Assembly: GCF_023051175.1 (NCBI RefSeq)
Contig: NZ_JALKII010000001.1
Span: forward strand, 558,001-622,000
Length of the DNA stretch: 64,000 nucleotides
Reading direction: 5' to 3'
Source of the DNA: Alcanivorax quisquiliarum
Lineage (GTDB): Bacteria > Pseudomonadota > Gammaproteobacteria > Pseudomonadales > Alcanivoracaceae
Of the stretch, positions 33,860 through 43,687 are shown one piece after another. A program made the position numbers and the translations under genes. Numbering within the stretch: the first letter of the stretch is position 1; each line of letters opens with the position of its first letter. Under the pieces are notes generated by a model. That model saw only the letters and a list, made by a program, of their open reading frames with translations, made no database searches and had not been told where the DNA came from.

Positions 33860-36511
33860 ATGCTGGGCAAACTTTTTCGACCGCGCTGGCAGCACCAGAA
33901 TGCCGATCAACGCCTGCGGGCTGTCACCGAGCTGTCGCTGGATCAGCCGCAGAGCCACGGCATCCTTGCCTCGCTGGCACGCGAGGACAGCGCAATCACA
34001 GTGCGTGCCGGAGCAGCCAGCCGGCTCACGGACATCAACCTGCTGGCGCAGCTGAGCCATCAGGACAGCAGCGACACCGTGCGTGATGCCGCCAGTACCC
34101 AGCTCCAGCGGCTGCTGGCCGGCATCGCCGAACACAGCCCGGCCCTGGCACCGCGCCTGCAACAGTTGCAGCAGACCGACGACCCCGCGATCTTGCTGTT
34201 CGTGGCCCGCAACAGCCCCGAGGCGGCCTGCCGGCTGGCCGCCGCTGAACGCATCAGCGCCCCCGAACAATTACTCGATATCGCCCTGCACGGCGCCGAT
34301 GCCGCATTACGCATTGCTGCCGCCGAGCGTATTGCCGACACCGCGCTGTTGCGTCGTCTGGTGCGCGAGGGGCGCGACAAACGCGTGCAGCAGAGTGCGC
34401 GAGAAAAACTTCGCCAACACCAGCAGAGTGCGCAAGCAGAGGAAGAGCGCAGCCAGTCCCGCGCTGCCGTGCTGGCCGAACTGGCCCAGCATGGCGGTCG
34501 TGTCGTGGATGCCCTGTACCGCGCCCGCCTGACCCAGTTGCAGCAGCAGTGGGCGCAGGCAGCTGCCGATGCCAGCGATGACGAGTTGCAACAATTCGCG
34601 CAAGCCGAAGCCCGTTGTCTGGCGAAGGCCGACGAACTTGACCGCCAGCTGGCAGAAGACGCCCGGCGCCAGGCCATGCAGGCCGAGCAACATGCCGCCG
34701 TAGACGGCCTGGCAGCGCTGCAACAGGAAGTGACCGAAGACCTGCTGCAGGAGCAATTGGGCAGCCTGCGCGCCGCCGTGGCGCTGCAACAGCATCGCTG
34801 GGAGGCCGCCACGGAAGAATTTGCCGCTGAACCCCCATTGGCCGAGCGCTTTGCCGCCCTGCAACAGCAATGGCAGGCGCTGCTCGACACGACAGAAGCC
34901 GTCGCTGCCGCAGCGGATCGTCTCACCGCCCTGGCCGACGCGCTCAGCGCCGCCCCTAATGATGAATCCCTGCGTACCGAAGCCACCGACTGGCTGCACC
35001 GCTGGCCGGCGAACACGCCACACCCGGCGCCCCTGGCGGCACTGGCACAGGCGCTTGCACCGGCAGTTCAGCCGCCTCGCAAGGCGGCACCCGCCGACGG
35101 CCGCACCGAGGGCAAATCAGCCCCGCATAGCGCCCCCCGGCAGGCGCTCGACAATCTGCTCGGCGCGATCCAGCGCGAGCTGCGGCAACGCAATCTGCGC
35201 CACGCCAATCGCCTGTGGCAGAAAGCCGAAGCGATGCTGACGGAGCAGCCGGATGACAGCCGTCAGGCGCGGCTGGAAAAACTGCGCCCGGAACTGGACG
35301 AGCTGCGCGACTGGCACGCATTTGCTGCCGAGCCGAAAAAAATCGAGTTGTGCGAGCGCATGGAAGCACTGACGCAGCAAACGCTTGATCCCGCCGAAAA
35401 AGCCACCGCCATCCAGGCACTGCATGACGAATGGCGCAGCCTGATGTCCTCCAACCAGGATATCGATCAGCGCCTGTGGGACCGGTTCAAGGCAGCATCA
35501 GATCTCGCCTACGAGCCCTGCCGTGAGCACTTCCGTGAACAGGATGCAGAGCGTGCGGAAAATCTGGCACGCCGCGTCGCCCTGTGTGACCAACTGGCGC
35601 AGCTGCTGGAAAAAATCCAGGCGCAGCCGGAATCGATCGACTGGCCAGCGATGTTTGCCATCCGCCGCCAGGCGCCGGAAGAATTCCGCAATCATCAGCC
35701 AGTGCGCTTTACCGATGCACGCAATGCCAGCCGCCGGTTCAGCCAGCTGCTCGGCGCGCTGGACGAGCAACTGAAACAGACCAGCGAACGCCATGCCCAG
35801 TCACTGGGCGAGCTTTGTGATGCGGCGGATGCGTTGCTGGCAATGGACGACACCCAGGCGGCCACCACGCAGGCCAAGCAACTGCAACAACGCTGGAAGC
35901 AGGCAGGCTGGGTACACCCACAGCCTTACCGGGCACTGCATCGCCGCTTCCGCAAAACCTGCGATGCGCTGTTTGCTCGCCTGCAAGCCGACCGTGACGC
36001 TGCCCGCGCCAGCCAGGCCGAAGAGAAAGCCCAGCTTGAGCAGGCGTTACAGCACTTCAGCGACGCCTTACCCACCCTGGCCACGGCACAGCTGCGTGAG
36101 CAGATACAGGCCGTGGAAGCCCTGCCGTGCCCACGGCCGCTGGTGCGCCAGCGCGATCAGCTGCTGGCACGGGCACGCGAGCAGCTGGCCGCCCTGCCCC
36201 GACGCCAGCTGTGCCAGCAATTGCAGGAGCGGGTCAGCGCCGCACCGGAGGCCCCCGAGCAGACGCCGGCGCAGCGAGAACTTGCCGTGGCCCTGGAAGT
36301 CAGCGCCCAGGCACCCAGCCCCGAGGACGCGCGCGCCGAGCGCCTGCGCTGGCAACTGGAAAAACTGCCCGAGGCAATGAAGCGAGCAACACCGGACCAG
36401 CTGGAAGAATGCAGCCGTTTGCTGGAGGATGCGGCGCCGGTGCTGGACGCCGGGCTCGCGCCCGCCATTCGCTCGCGCCTGCTACAAGCACTGGCGCACC
36501 TTGCGCCCTGA
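33860..36511 (+). CDS. DUF349-domain protein
   Basis: An 883-residue, mostly helical protein rich in Gln, Ala and Leu. The N-terminal third has HEAT-like repeats (AITVRAGAASRLTD; DTVRDAAST; DAALRIAAAERI). Several DUF349 units follow in the second half (for example LHDEWRSLMSSNQDIDQRLWDRFKAASD; QLQQRWKQAGWVHPQPYRALHRRFRKTCD). The ATG at 33860 is preceded by GGGG and begins MLGKLFRPRW, the usual start; the frame upstream is open but not conserved. Function is unknown. DUF4442 follows 24 bp later. Confidence 0.9.
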   Translation: MLGKLFRPRWQHQNADQRLRAVTELSLDQPQSHGILASLAREDSAITVRAGAASRLTDINLLAQLSHQDSSDTVRDAASTQLQRLLAGIAEHSPALAPRLQQLQQTDDPAILLFVARNSPEAACRLAAAERISAPEQLLDIALHGADAALRIAAAERIADTALLRRLVREGRDKRVQQSAREKLRQHQQSAQAEEERSQSRAAVLAELAQHGGRVVDALYRARLTQLQQQWAQAAADASDDELQQFAQAEARCLAKADELDRQLAEDARRQAMQAEQHAAVDGLAALQQEVTEDLLQEQLGSLRAAVALQQHRWEAATEEFAAEPPLAERFAALQQQWQALLDTTEAVAAAADRLTALADALSAAPNDESLRTEATDWLHRWPANTPHPAPLAALAQALAPAVQPPRKAAPADGRTEGKSAPHSAPRQALDNLLGAIQRELRQRNLRHANRLWQKAEAMLTEQPDDSRQARLEKLRPELDELRDWHAFAAEPKKIELCERMEALTQQTLDPAEKATAIQALHDEWRSLMSSNQDIDQRLWDRFKAASDLAYEPCREHFREQDAERAENLARRVALCDQLAQLLEKIQAQPESIDWPAMFAIRRQAPEEFRNHQPVRFTDARNASRRFSQLLGALDEQLKQTSERHAQSLGELCDAADALLAMDDTQAATTQAKQLQQRWKQAGWVHPQPYRALHRRFRKTCDALFARLQADRDAARASQAEEKAQLEQALQHFSDALPTLATAQLREQIQAVEALPCPRPLVRQRDQLLARAREQLAALPRRQLCQQLQERVSAAPEAPEQTPAQRELAVALEVSAQAPSPEDARAERLRWQLEKLPEAMKRATPDQLEECSRLLEDAAPVLDAGLAPAIRSRLLQALAHLAP

Positions 36512-36535
36512 TCTGCTATTCGGAAATTTTGCAAC

Positions 36536-37012
36536 ATGCGTAACCTGCTGTTACCCCTGATCAACAGTGCGCGCGGCCTGGCCCGTGCACTGAGCCTGTA
36601 CGCGCCGTATCTTGGCGCCGGCGTGCGGGTTGATCACATCAGCGCCGATTTTCGGGAAGCCCGCGTCTCGATGAAATTGCGCTGGTACAACGTCAATTAT
36701 GTCGGCACCCACTTTGGCGGCTCGCTGTACGCCATGGCCGATCCCTTTTACATGCTGTTGTTGATGCGCAACCTTGGCCCCGACTATGTGGTGTGGGACA
36801 AAGCCGCCAGTATCGATTTCGTCCGCCCTGGCCGCGGCCGTGTCACGGCATCCTTTCTGTTGACTGACGACATGCTCTCGGATGTCTTGCAGCACACGGC
36901 AAACGGCGACAAGTACACCCCCACCTGGCCGGTGGAGGTGATTGATGAAGAGGGAAAGTTGGTGGCGCGTGTCGAAAAGACGCTGTATATCCGCCGCAAG
37001 AAAAGCGACTGA
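36536..37012 (+). CDS. DUF4442 hotdog-fold protein
   Basis: A 158-residue protein of the DUF4442 family, which has the hotdog thioesterase fold. The segment NVNYVGTHFGGSLYAMADPFYMLLLM is the signature. Relatives are thought to bind or hydrolyse acyl-CoA, but the activity here is not shown. It follows the DUF349 gene by 24 bp and is probably cotranscribed. It converges on the DUF924 gene, with only 6 bp between stops. Confidence 0.9.
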   Translation: MRNLLLPLINSARGLARALSLYAPYLGAGVRVDHISADFREARVSMKLRWYNVNYVGTHFGGSLYAMADPFYMLLLMRNLGPDYVVWDKAASIDFVRPGRGRVTASFLLTDDMLSDVLQHTANGDKYTPTWPVEVIDEEGKLVARVEKTLYIRRKKSD

Positions 37013-37018
37013 GCCGCG

Positions 37019-37633
37019 TTATTGCCCGTAGCGATTTGCATCGCGCAGATAGTCGATTTCCTCGGGCGTACTTTCGCGTAGCAAGGCTTCGTTCCGGTGC
37101 GGAAAGCGCCCGAAGCGCTCGATCACTTCGGCATGCTCGCGGGCGTAGGCCAGATTGGTACGCATATGCCCGGCCACTTCCGGTGGCGCTTCATCCACCA
37201 GCCCGGCGAAGCACTTGATGCATTTCTGTTGCAGCGCCAGATCCTCGGCGTGCATCAGCGGCATATAAAAGAACACCCGCCCCACCCACGGCAGCTTGCG
37301 ATCCATACCCAGCGCCAGGCCCTCGTTCACCAGCGTCACCGCACGATGATCGCCGGCGAAAGCACGAGCCGTGCCACGATGAATATTGCGCGTGAACTGA
37401 TCCAGCAGGATCAGTAACGCCAGCCGCGGAAACGGCTGGCTTTCCCAATCCACCAACTCTTTCGACAGCGCGGCCTCGACCAGCGATCCGAAGCGCCGCT
37501 CGATCTCCGCATCAGCCGCAGCGCCGCCGGCAAACCAGAGCGCATCGCGCGGTGGCTCCGGCCAGCCTCGCTGCAAGCCATTGCCAAACCAGTAATCCAG
37601 GACGTCCTGCCAGGGTGGTGTGTTGGAAAACAT
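37019..37633 (-). CDS. DUF924-family protein
   Basis: A 204-residue all-helical protein of the DUF924 family. It has VLDYWFGNG at the start, LDQFTRNIHRGTARAFAGD in the middle and FGRFPHRNEALLRESTPEE at the end, all diagnostic. The ATG at 37633 has GAGG 5 nt upstream and is preferred to the start 11 codons earlier. Function is unknown. Confidence 0.92.
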   Translation of the reverse strand: MFSNTPPWQDVLDYWFGNGLQRGWPEPPRDALWFAGGAAADAEIERRFGSLVEAALSKELVDWESQPFPRLALLILLDQFTRNIHRGTARAFAGDHRAVTLVNEGLALGMDRKLPWVGRVFFYMPLMHAEDLALQQKCIKCFAGLVDEAPPEVAGHMRTNLAYAREHAEVIERFGRFPHRNEALLRESTPEEIDYLRDANRYGQ

Positions 37634-37696
37634 GATGCCTCGCTCCAGTAATGTTGGCTGCGCCATACCTTAACAACAGCGGCGACTGCGCGACAC

Positions 37697-38323
37697 TCAA
37701 AGCGCCGCTGCACATAACCTGTGCACCGGCTCGGCAAGCACTTGCCAGGCGTTGTCCAGCAGGCGTGGCTGCGCCGCCGCCAGTGGATGAATGCCATCCT
37801 CCTGCATCAACGATGCATCCCCCCCCACCCCATCCAGGAAGAACGGCAGCAGCGGCACTTTCTCGTCATCCGCCACCTGCCGGAAGGCGCGCTCGAACAA
37901 CTCGGTGTAACGCTCGCCATAATTCGGCGGAATCTTCATGCCAAGCAGCACCGGCTCTGCCCCCGCCGCACGGCCCTGCTGCACCATAGCGGCCAGATTG
38001 TTCTGCATGTGCGCCGGCGCCATACCACGCAAGCCATCGTTACCGCCCAATTCGATCACCAGAATCACCGGCGAGTAACGCTCCAGCAGCGCCGGCAGCC
38101 GTGCGACACCACCTCCGGTCGTCTCGCCGCTGACCGATGCGTTATGCACCGCCATGCCGGGGCATTCCTCATTCACACGCTCGGCGAGCAGCTCTGCCCA
38201 GCCCTCCGCCTTGTCAATGCCATACGCAGCACTAATACTGTCGCCAACAATTAAAATGTCGGCCGATGCAAGGGATGCCACAGCGGTCAGGCAACCAGCC
38301 AGCAAAGCGGACAGCAAACGCAT
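37697..38323 (-). CDS. tesA: Arylesterase/thioesterase I TesA
   Basis: A 208-residue GDSL-family esterase, exported (signal peptide to about SLASAD, residue 23). Catalytic blocks are VGDSISAAYG (Ser), GGNDGLRG (Asn) and DGIHPLAAAQ (Asp/His). It is the periplasmic multifunctional thioesterase/lysophospholipase TesA. AGGAG precedes the ATG. Its start codon overlaps the divergent ybbA start codon on the other strand, the arrangement known for tesA-ybbA. Confidence 0.95.
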   Translation of the reverse strand: MRLLSALLAGCLTAVASLASADILIVGDSISAAYGIDKAEGWAELLAERVNEECPGMAVHNASVSGETTGGGVARLPALLERYSPVILVIELGGNDGLRGMAPAHMQNNLAAMVQQGRAAGAEPVLLGMKIPPNYGERYTELFERAFRQVADDEKVPLLPFFLDGVGGDASLMQEDGIHPLAAAQPRLLDNAWQVLAEPVHRLCAAAL

Positions 38324-39023
38324 GACGCAGACTCCTGTTTTTTCGCAACACACCGCCAGCACCACACCGATACTGATCGCTCGCAACCTTAGCAAACGGG
38401 TGCCCGGCCCGGAAGGCGAGCTGACATTGCTGGATCAGATAGAAATGACCGTGATGCCCGGAGAAAGTGTCGCCATCACCGGGCCGAGCGGCAGCGGAAA
38501 ATCCACCCTGCTCGGCCTGCTCGCCGGCCTGGATGCGCCCAGTGAGGGCGATATCCTGCTGGCCGGGACGGCGTTCAGCAGCCTGGATGATGATGCGCGT
38601 GCGCTGCGGCGCGGCGAGCGCTGCGCTTTCGTGTTTCAGGCATTTCATCTGGTGGATGATCTGAACGTGCTGGAAAACGTCATGCTGCCGCTGGAAATAC
38701 AACGTCGCAAAAATGCCGGCAATATTGCCCGCCAGTGGCTGGAGCGCGTCGGCCTGGGCCATCGGCTGAAGCATTTTCCCACCACCTTGTCTGGTGGCGA
38801 ACAGCAGAGAGTGGCCCTGGCGCGCGCCTTCGCCGTTACGCCACGCCTGTTGTTTGCCGACGAGCCGACCGGCAGCCTTGATCACGCCAACGGCGAACGC
38901 ATCAGCAGCCTGCTGTTCGAGCTCAACCGCGAAGCTGGCACGGCGCTGGTGCTGGTGACACACGACCAGCAGCTGGCCGAGCGCTGCCACCGCCAGCTCC
39001 GGCTGGAGGATGGCCGCCTGTGA
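38322..39023 (+). CDS. ybbA: ABC transporter ATP-binding protein YbbA
   Basis: A 233-residue LolD-type ABC ATPase. It has Walker [17 protein letters not shown], signature [15 protein letters not shown] and Walker [15 protein letters not shown]. The ATG at 38322 shares bases with the divergent tesA start (CATG). It pairs with the FtsX-like permease YbbP, whose GTG start overlaps its stop (GTGA). The exporter's cargo is not settled; the link with tesA suggests lipid or aromatic ester handling. Confidence 0.94.
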   Translation: MTQTPVFSQHTASTTPILIARNLSKRVPGPEGELTLLDQIEMTVMPGESVAITGPSGSGKSTLLGLLAGLDAPSEGDILLAGTAFSSLDDDARALRRGERCAFVFQAFHLVDDLNVLENVMLPLEIQRRKNAGNIARQWLERVGLGHRLKHFPTTLSGGEQQRVALARAFAVTPRLLFADEPTGSLDHANGERISSLLFELNREAGTALVLVTHDQQLAERCHRQLRLEDGRL

Positions 39024-41470
39024 AACCTGTCCTGTTACGCCCCTGGCGAGACAGCGCCTTTCGCATTCTCGCGCTGGCGGTGTGCATCGCCGCTTTGTCG
39101 CTGGCGTCCATTGTGTTGTTGCGGGCCGAACTGGAGCAGCGTTTCATCATTCGCTCCGCCGAAATGCTGGGCGGCGATCTGATGCTGGTCGGCAGCGAGC
39201 CGCCCGAGGCAAGCCAGCTCGACACCCTGGCAGCGCTGCGCCAGGCGCAGGTAGCAGATTTTGCCAGCGTGGTGATGCACGGCGATGAAATGCTGCTGGT
39301 CAGTGCCCGCGCTGTCGACCACCACTATCCACTGTATGGCCAGCTCCATATCGCAGCCGACCGCTTTGCACCGGCCACCGTGGTGGCGCAAGGGCCGCCG
39401 CCGGGCGAAGTCTGGGTCGCAGATCAGGTGCTGGATCGCCTCGGCGTACAGATGGGTGAACCGCTGCACATCGGGCGCCTGCCGCTGACGCTCACCGCCG
39501 TCATTCGCCAGGAGCCGGATCAGGGCGCCGGTTTTTACAGCATGAATCCGCGCGTGCTGCTCCATCAGGCAGACCTCGCCGCCACCGGCGTGCTCGGCCC
39601 CGGCACGCGTGTACGGCATCGGCTGATGCTCGGCGGGGACGCCGCCAGTATCACTGCTGCGAATCTTGCCATCGAGGGCACCTTGCGCGCAGACCAGAGC
39701 CTGCGCACGGTCGCCGATGCCGCCGACAGAACCCGTGGCCCGCTCCATCAACTGACCTTGTGGGTGAGCCTGGGCGTGCTGCTGGTCAGCCTGCTATGCG
39801 GCGCTGCCGTCTTTCTCGCCACCAGCCAGCGCGTGCGCCGGCGTGCGCGGCTCGCTGCGTTGCTGCGCAGCTTCGGCGCCAGCCGCCGCCAGGTCACCAC
39901 GCGCCTGCTGGGGGAGGAATTCGTCGCAGTGGTGCCCGCTGCGATACTCGGCACCGGGTTGGGCATCAGCCTGATCTTGCTGGTGCGGCAGCTGCTCGGC
40001 TGGCAAGGCCCGCTCGCAGCCGCTACCGGCGACTGGATCGCGGTGCTGGCCGGCCCGCTGGTGCTGTGGCTGGCGTTCGCCTTGCCGCGCCTGCTGAGCC
40101 TGGTGCGCGTGCCGGCGGTGGATGTGCTCGGTGGGCGCCTGGACACACACCCTGTCGCCGGCGCGCTGGAGCTGGCGGCAGCGCTGGGCGCCCCGGTCAT
40201 GCTGGCGGCGCTGTTGACCGGCTCGCTGGAAGAGCTGGGCCAGCTACTGCTGCTGTTGATATTGCTGGGCGCGCTATTGCCGGCGCTGTTATGGCCACTG
40301 CTGAAAGCGCTCGATGTCGGCAGCAGGCGCCTGCCGCTGGCAAGCCGGCTGGCCATCCGCCGGCTGAGCCGCCGCCCCGGCCTCACCCTGCCGCTGCTCG
40401 CCTCGCTCACCGTCGCCATGGCCGTGCTCGGCCTGGCCGGGCTGGTCGGCAATCAATTGCTGGATGACTGGCGCAAGCGGCTGCCGGAGCAAGCGCCCAA
40501 CCATTTTGTATTCAATCTGTTCGAACAGGATCTGCCGCCCTTGCAGGCATGGCTCAACGCGCACCAGGCGTCGTCACAACCGCTGTATCCGATCGTGCGC
40601 GGGCGGCTGACCGACATCAATCAAGTGCCGGTGCAAGACGCCGTGACCAAGGAAAACGATGACGCGCAACGGGCGCTCAATCGTGATCTGGCACTGACCG
40701 CCATCCAGCCCGGCCAGACATTGCCGCCCAGCAACCGCGTGATCAGTGGTGACTGGCCGCCGCAGGCAGGCGGCGTCTCGGTGGAAAAAGAGCTGGCTCA
40801 TAACCTGGGCCTGGCACTGCGCGATCAGGTGCAGTTCGTTACCAGCCAGGGCACGCTCACCGCAGACATCACCAGCATCAGGGAAGTGGATTGGGAAAGC
40901 TTCGAACCGAATTTCTATTTCATGTTTGCAAGTGAGGGCCTCGCCGGGCAGGACATCACCTGGCTGACCAGCTTCTGGCTGCCTGAAGGCGACGGTGCGC
41001 GGCTTGCGGCACTGCTGCGCGACCTGCCCCACATCACCGTCATCGACGTGCGCGCACTGCTGGATCAGGCACAAGCGCTGGTCACACAGGCCAGCCACGC
41101 TACCGCGCTACTGGCAATACTGCTGATGGCCGCAGCGCTGCTGGTGCTGGGTGCCGCCCTGCTCGGCGCCCAGGCACAGCGCGGGCAAGATAACGCACTG
41201 CTGCGTACGCTGGGTGCCGGCCGGCCGCTGATCAGCCGCGTCACCTGGCTGGAGTCCCTGTTGCTGGGCCTGTGCGCCGCGCTCGGCGCCACGCTGATCA
41301 TGCTGGCCGCGCTGTATCCGCTGGCCCAGCGGCTGTTTGCCGGCGCGCTGCCGTGGTCGCCGTGGCTGTTGTTGCCGGTCGGCCTGGGCCTGGTTGTCAC
41401 GCTTGCGGGGGTGCGGCTGGGTGCACGGGCACAACGGCATGCGCCGCTGGCGCTGCTGCGGCAGGCGTAA
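39020..41470 (+). CDS. ybbP: FtsX-like ABC permease YbbP
   Basis: An 816-residue permease with the ten-TM YbbP layout: one N-terminal TM (ILALAVCIAALSLASIVLL), a large periplasmic domain, then two FtsX-type bundles. The FtsX motif appears as LAALLRSFGASRRQVTTRLLGEE and again as NALLRTLGAGRPLISRVTWLESLL. It starts with GTG, overlapping the ybbA stop by 4 bp. It forms a transporter with YbbA. Confidence 0.94.
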   Translation: MKPVLLRPWRDSAFRILALAVCIAALSLASIVLLRAELEQRFIIRSAEMLGGDLMLVGSEPPEASQLDTLAALRQAQVADFASVVMHGDEMLLVSARAVDHHYPLYGQLHIAADRFAPATVVAQGPPPGEVWVADQVLDRLGVQMGEPLHIGRLPLTLTAVIRQEPDQGAGFYSMNPRVLLHQADLAATGVLGPGTRVRHRLMLGGDAASITAANLAIEGTLRADQSLRTVADAADRTRGPLHQLTLWVSLGVLLVSLLCGAAVFLATSQRVRRRARLAALLRSFGASRRQVTTRLLGEEFVAVVPAAILGTGLGISLILLVRQLLGWQGPLAAATGDWIAVLAGPLVLWLAFALPRLLSLVRVPAVDVLGGRLDTHPVAGALELAAALGAPVMLAALLTGSLEELGQLLLLLILLGALLPALLWPLLKALDVGSRRLPLASRLAIRRLSRRPGLTLPLLASLTVAMAVLGLAGLVGNQLLDDWRKRLPEQAPNHFVFNLFEQDLPPLQAWLNAHQASSQPLYPIVRGRLTDINQVPVQDAVTKENDDAQRALNRDLALTAIQPGQTLPPSNRVISGDWPPQAGGVSVEKELAHNLGLALRDQVQFVTSQGTLTADITSIREVDWESFEPNFYFMFASEGLAGQDITWLTSFWLPEGDGARLAALLRDLPHITVIDVRALLDQAQALVTQASHATALLAILLMAAALLVLGAALLGAQAQRGQDNALLRTLGAGRPLISRVTWLESLLLGLCAALGATLIMLAALYPLAQRLFAGALPWSPWLLLPVGLGLVVTLAGVRLGARAQRHAPLALLRQA

Positions 41471-41604
41471 AACGGCATCGGGCCCACATTGCACCATCGT
41501 GCAGATAAAATTATGCTGCCAGCGCGGGCTCGTTGATGCCCGGCGCCATTTGCTGAGCTGCCGCAGCACCGCCCCCGTGGCGCTGCCGACCACAAGGATG
41601 ACCG

Positions 41605-43620
41605 ATGCCCAAACGTCACTTTTTCCGCCCGCTGCGCGTATTGCTCGGCGGCGTGCTGATCGCACTGATCGCCGGGTTGCTGTTCACAGCCTGGCCCTTC
41701 ATTGCCTATCCGGTCACCGAGCTAGAGATCAGCCGTCCTGCGCCCTTGCCGGCCGCAACCACAGGCCCGGCGATGGCCGGCATTATCCAGACCGACATCA
41801 CGCCGCCTATCGGTATTCCGAAATTCGGTTACTCGGCCTGGGCGCGGCCCTCGGATGGCTTCCGCACACGCCTGAAAGCGCGGGTGTTTTACCTGCAACA
41901 GCCCGGCCAGACGCCGCTGGCGCTGGTGACGCTGGATCTCGGTGCCGGCTCTCGAGTGCTGCACCATCGCGTGGCGGAACTGATCGCCCCACACACCGAC
42001 GTGCCCGCACACGGGCTGAGCCTGCTGGTGACACACACCCATTCCGGGCCGGGACAATATCTCGACAGTGATTTCTACAACGTGTTCGGCAGCGATCTGC
42101 CGGGCTTTGATCCACAGCTTACCGAGTTTCTCAGCCAGCGCATCGCCGATGCGGTGATCCAGGCGTATCGCCAGCGGCGCGCCGCCCGCTTTGCCACCGG
42201 CAGCACCGAAATCCGCGGCTTCACGCGCAACCGCTCGCTGCCCGCCTGGGCGCGCAACTTCGACTTGCCCGAGAGCGCCCTCACGGAAGACCTTGCCTAC
42301 CAGGCCGTCAACCCGACACTGACGATGCTGCGTATCGATCTGGCCGGCGATGACGATCGCTACCACCCCGCCGGCGCCCTGACCGCCTTCTCGATCCACG
42401 GCACCGCCATTCCCGCCTTCACCCGGCCCTGGCACGCCGATGTGTGGCACTGGCTTGCGGAAGATATGGCCGGCCACATCGCCCGCCACCACGACACCCC
42501 TTTCACCCCTGTTCACGGCGCCTTTCAGGCCACCCATGCCGATAACACGCCCGCCTGGCGTGACGGGCAACGCGGCGACCGTGAAGCCGAGCGCATTGGC
42601 CGTGGCCTGGCCGGCCATGCCTTCCGCCTGTTCCAACAGCTGGGCGACAACCTCGACGCGCAATTACAGCTGGCGGTGGGCGCCCGCGAGCTGGATCTGC
42701 TGACGCTGGATGCAGATGCCCGCGCCGGCCTGTGTGAACGGGCCATTACCGGGGCGGCGACAGTGGGTGCCGCCAAGGGCGATGAAGTCTTTCCGATCTC
42801 CTGGTTGCCGCTGATTCAACGCGGCTGGCCCAAGCGCTGGTTCAATGATAATTGTCAGGGCGCCAAGCACTGGATGTTGTCCAGGCTCCAGCTGTTGCTC
42901 GCCGCGGAACGCTTTCCGCATCAGGCGCTGATTCAGGTGGTGCGCATCAACGATATCGTGCTGGTGAACCTGCCCTGGGAAGTGACCTTCGAAAGCGGCA
43001 ACCGCATCCGTGACGCCGTACGCGCCGCGCTGCCAGCCGGGCCATGGCGCATAGAAATATCCAGCCTGGCAAACGGCTTTTTCGGTTATGCCACCACGCC
43101 GGAGGAATATTCGCTGCAATATTACGAGGGCGGCCACACGCTTTACGGCCCGCATACCGTCGACATGCTGCGCCAGCAAAGTGCACAACTGGCTGCGCAG
43201 GTATTTCAGCACGGCGATGTAGATGATCTGCCGGCACATTGGCGCTTCTCGCTGATCAGCCGTGTGTTCTGGCCACAGACCGATAGCCCGGTTGCGGCTC
43301 GTGCCGCGCTGACATCTCCTGTCTTTCGCGATGCGCAAGAGCTGCGCGAGGCGAGCTGGTCATTTCACTTCGAAGGCGAGCACCCTGCCCACCTGCGGCT
43401 GCATGAACCTTTGCTGCGCGTCGAACAACGGGGTGCCGATGGCCAGTGGCAGCTTCATGTGGATGATCAGGGCAGCGCATTGCAATTGCGCCTGGTAGAA
43501 GAAAATAGCCACGGCGCCGAATACGAAGTGCTGTGGCACAACCCGGATCACCCGGCGCCCGGCGTGCTGCGCCGTTTTCATGTGCTCGGCACGGAGGCTC
43601 TTTACTCGGCTGAGTTCTGA
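41605..43620 (+). CDS. Neutral ceramidase-like hydrolase, membrane anchored
   Basis: A 671-residue protein of the neutral/alkaline non-lysosomal ceramidase family. An N-terminal membrane anchor (about residues 11-35) replaces a simple signal peptide. Zinc-site motifs are conserved: THTHSGPGQY (143-152), SIHGTAIP (His265), and LPWEVTFESG and TTPEEYSLQYYEGGHTLYGPHT further on. The nucleophile hexapeptide GDVSPN is replaced by HADNTP (311-316), putting Thr315 where Ser is expected. A C-terminal Ig-like domain is present. It probably faces the periplasm; the substrate may not be ceramide. Confidence 0.85.
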   Translation: MPKRHFFRPLRVLLGGVLIALIAGLLFTAWPFIAYPVTELEISRPAPLPAATTGPAMAGIIQTDITPPIGIPKFGYSAWARPSDGFRTRLKARVFYLQQPGQTPLALVTLDLGAGSRVLHHRVAELIAPHTDVPAHGLSLLVTHTHSGPGQYLDSDFYNVFGSDLPGFDPQLTEFLSQRIADAVIQAYRQRRAARFATGSTEIRGFTRNRSLPAWARNFDLPESALTEDLAYQAVNPTLTMLRIDLAGDDDRYHPAGALTAFSIHGTAIPAFTRPWHADVWHWLAEDMAGHIARHHDTPFTPVHGAFQATHADNTPAWRDGQRGDREAERIGRGLAGHAFRLFQQLGDNLDAQLQLAVGARELDLLTLDADARAGLCERAITGAATVGAAKGDEVFPISWLPLIQRGWPKRWFNDNCQGAKHWMLSRLQLLLAAERFPHQALIQVVRINDIVLVNLPWEVTFESGNRIRDAVRAALPAGPWRIEISSLANGFFGYATTPEEYSLQYYEGGHTLYGPHTVDMLRQQSAQLAAQVFQHGDVDDLPAHWRFSLISRVFWPQTDSPVAARAALTSPVFRDAQELREASWSFHFEGEHPAHLRLHEPLLRVEQRGADGQWQLHVDDQGSALQLRLVEENSHGAEYEVLWHNPDHPAPGVLRRFHVLGTEALYSAEF

Positions 43621-43687
43621 TCTCGGCACGCACGCCCTGACGCCGTGCTGCTAGAATGGCGTCTCATGCATCGGCACGGAGACGGCT

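Noticed and set aside
34060-35016. 318-codon open frame opposite the DUF349 gene
   Set aside because: Made almost only of Ala, Ser, Arg and Cys, the mirror of the Gln/Ala-rich DUF349 coding repeats.
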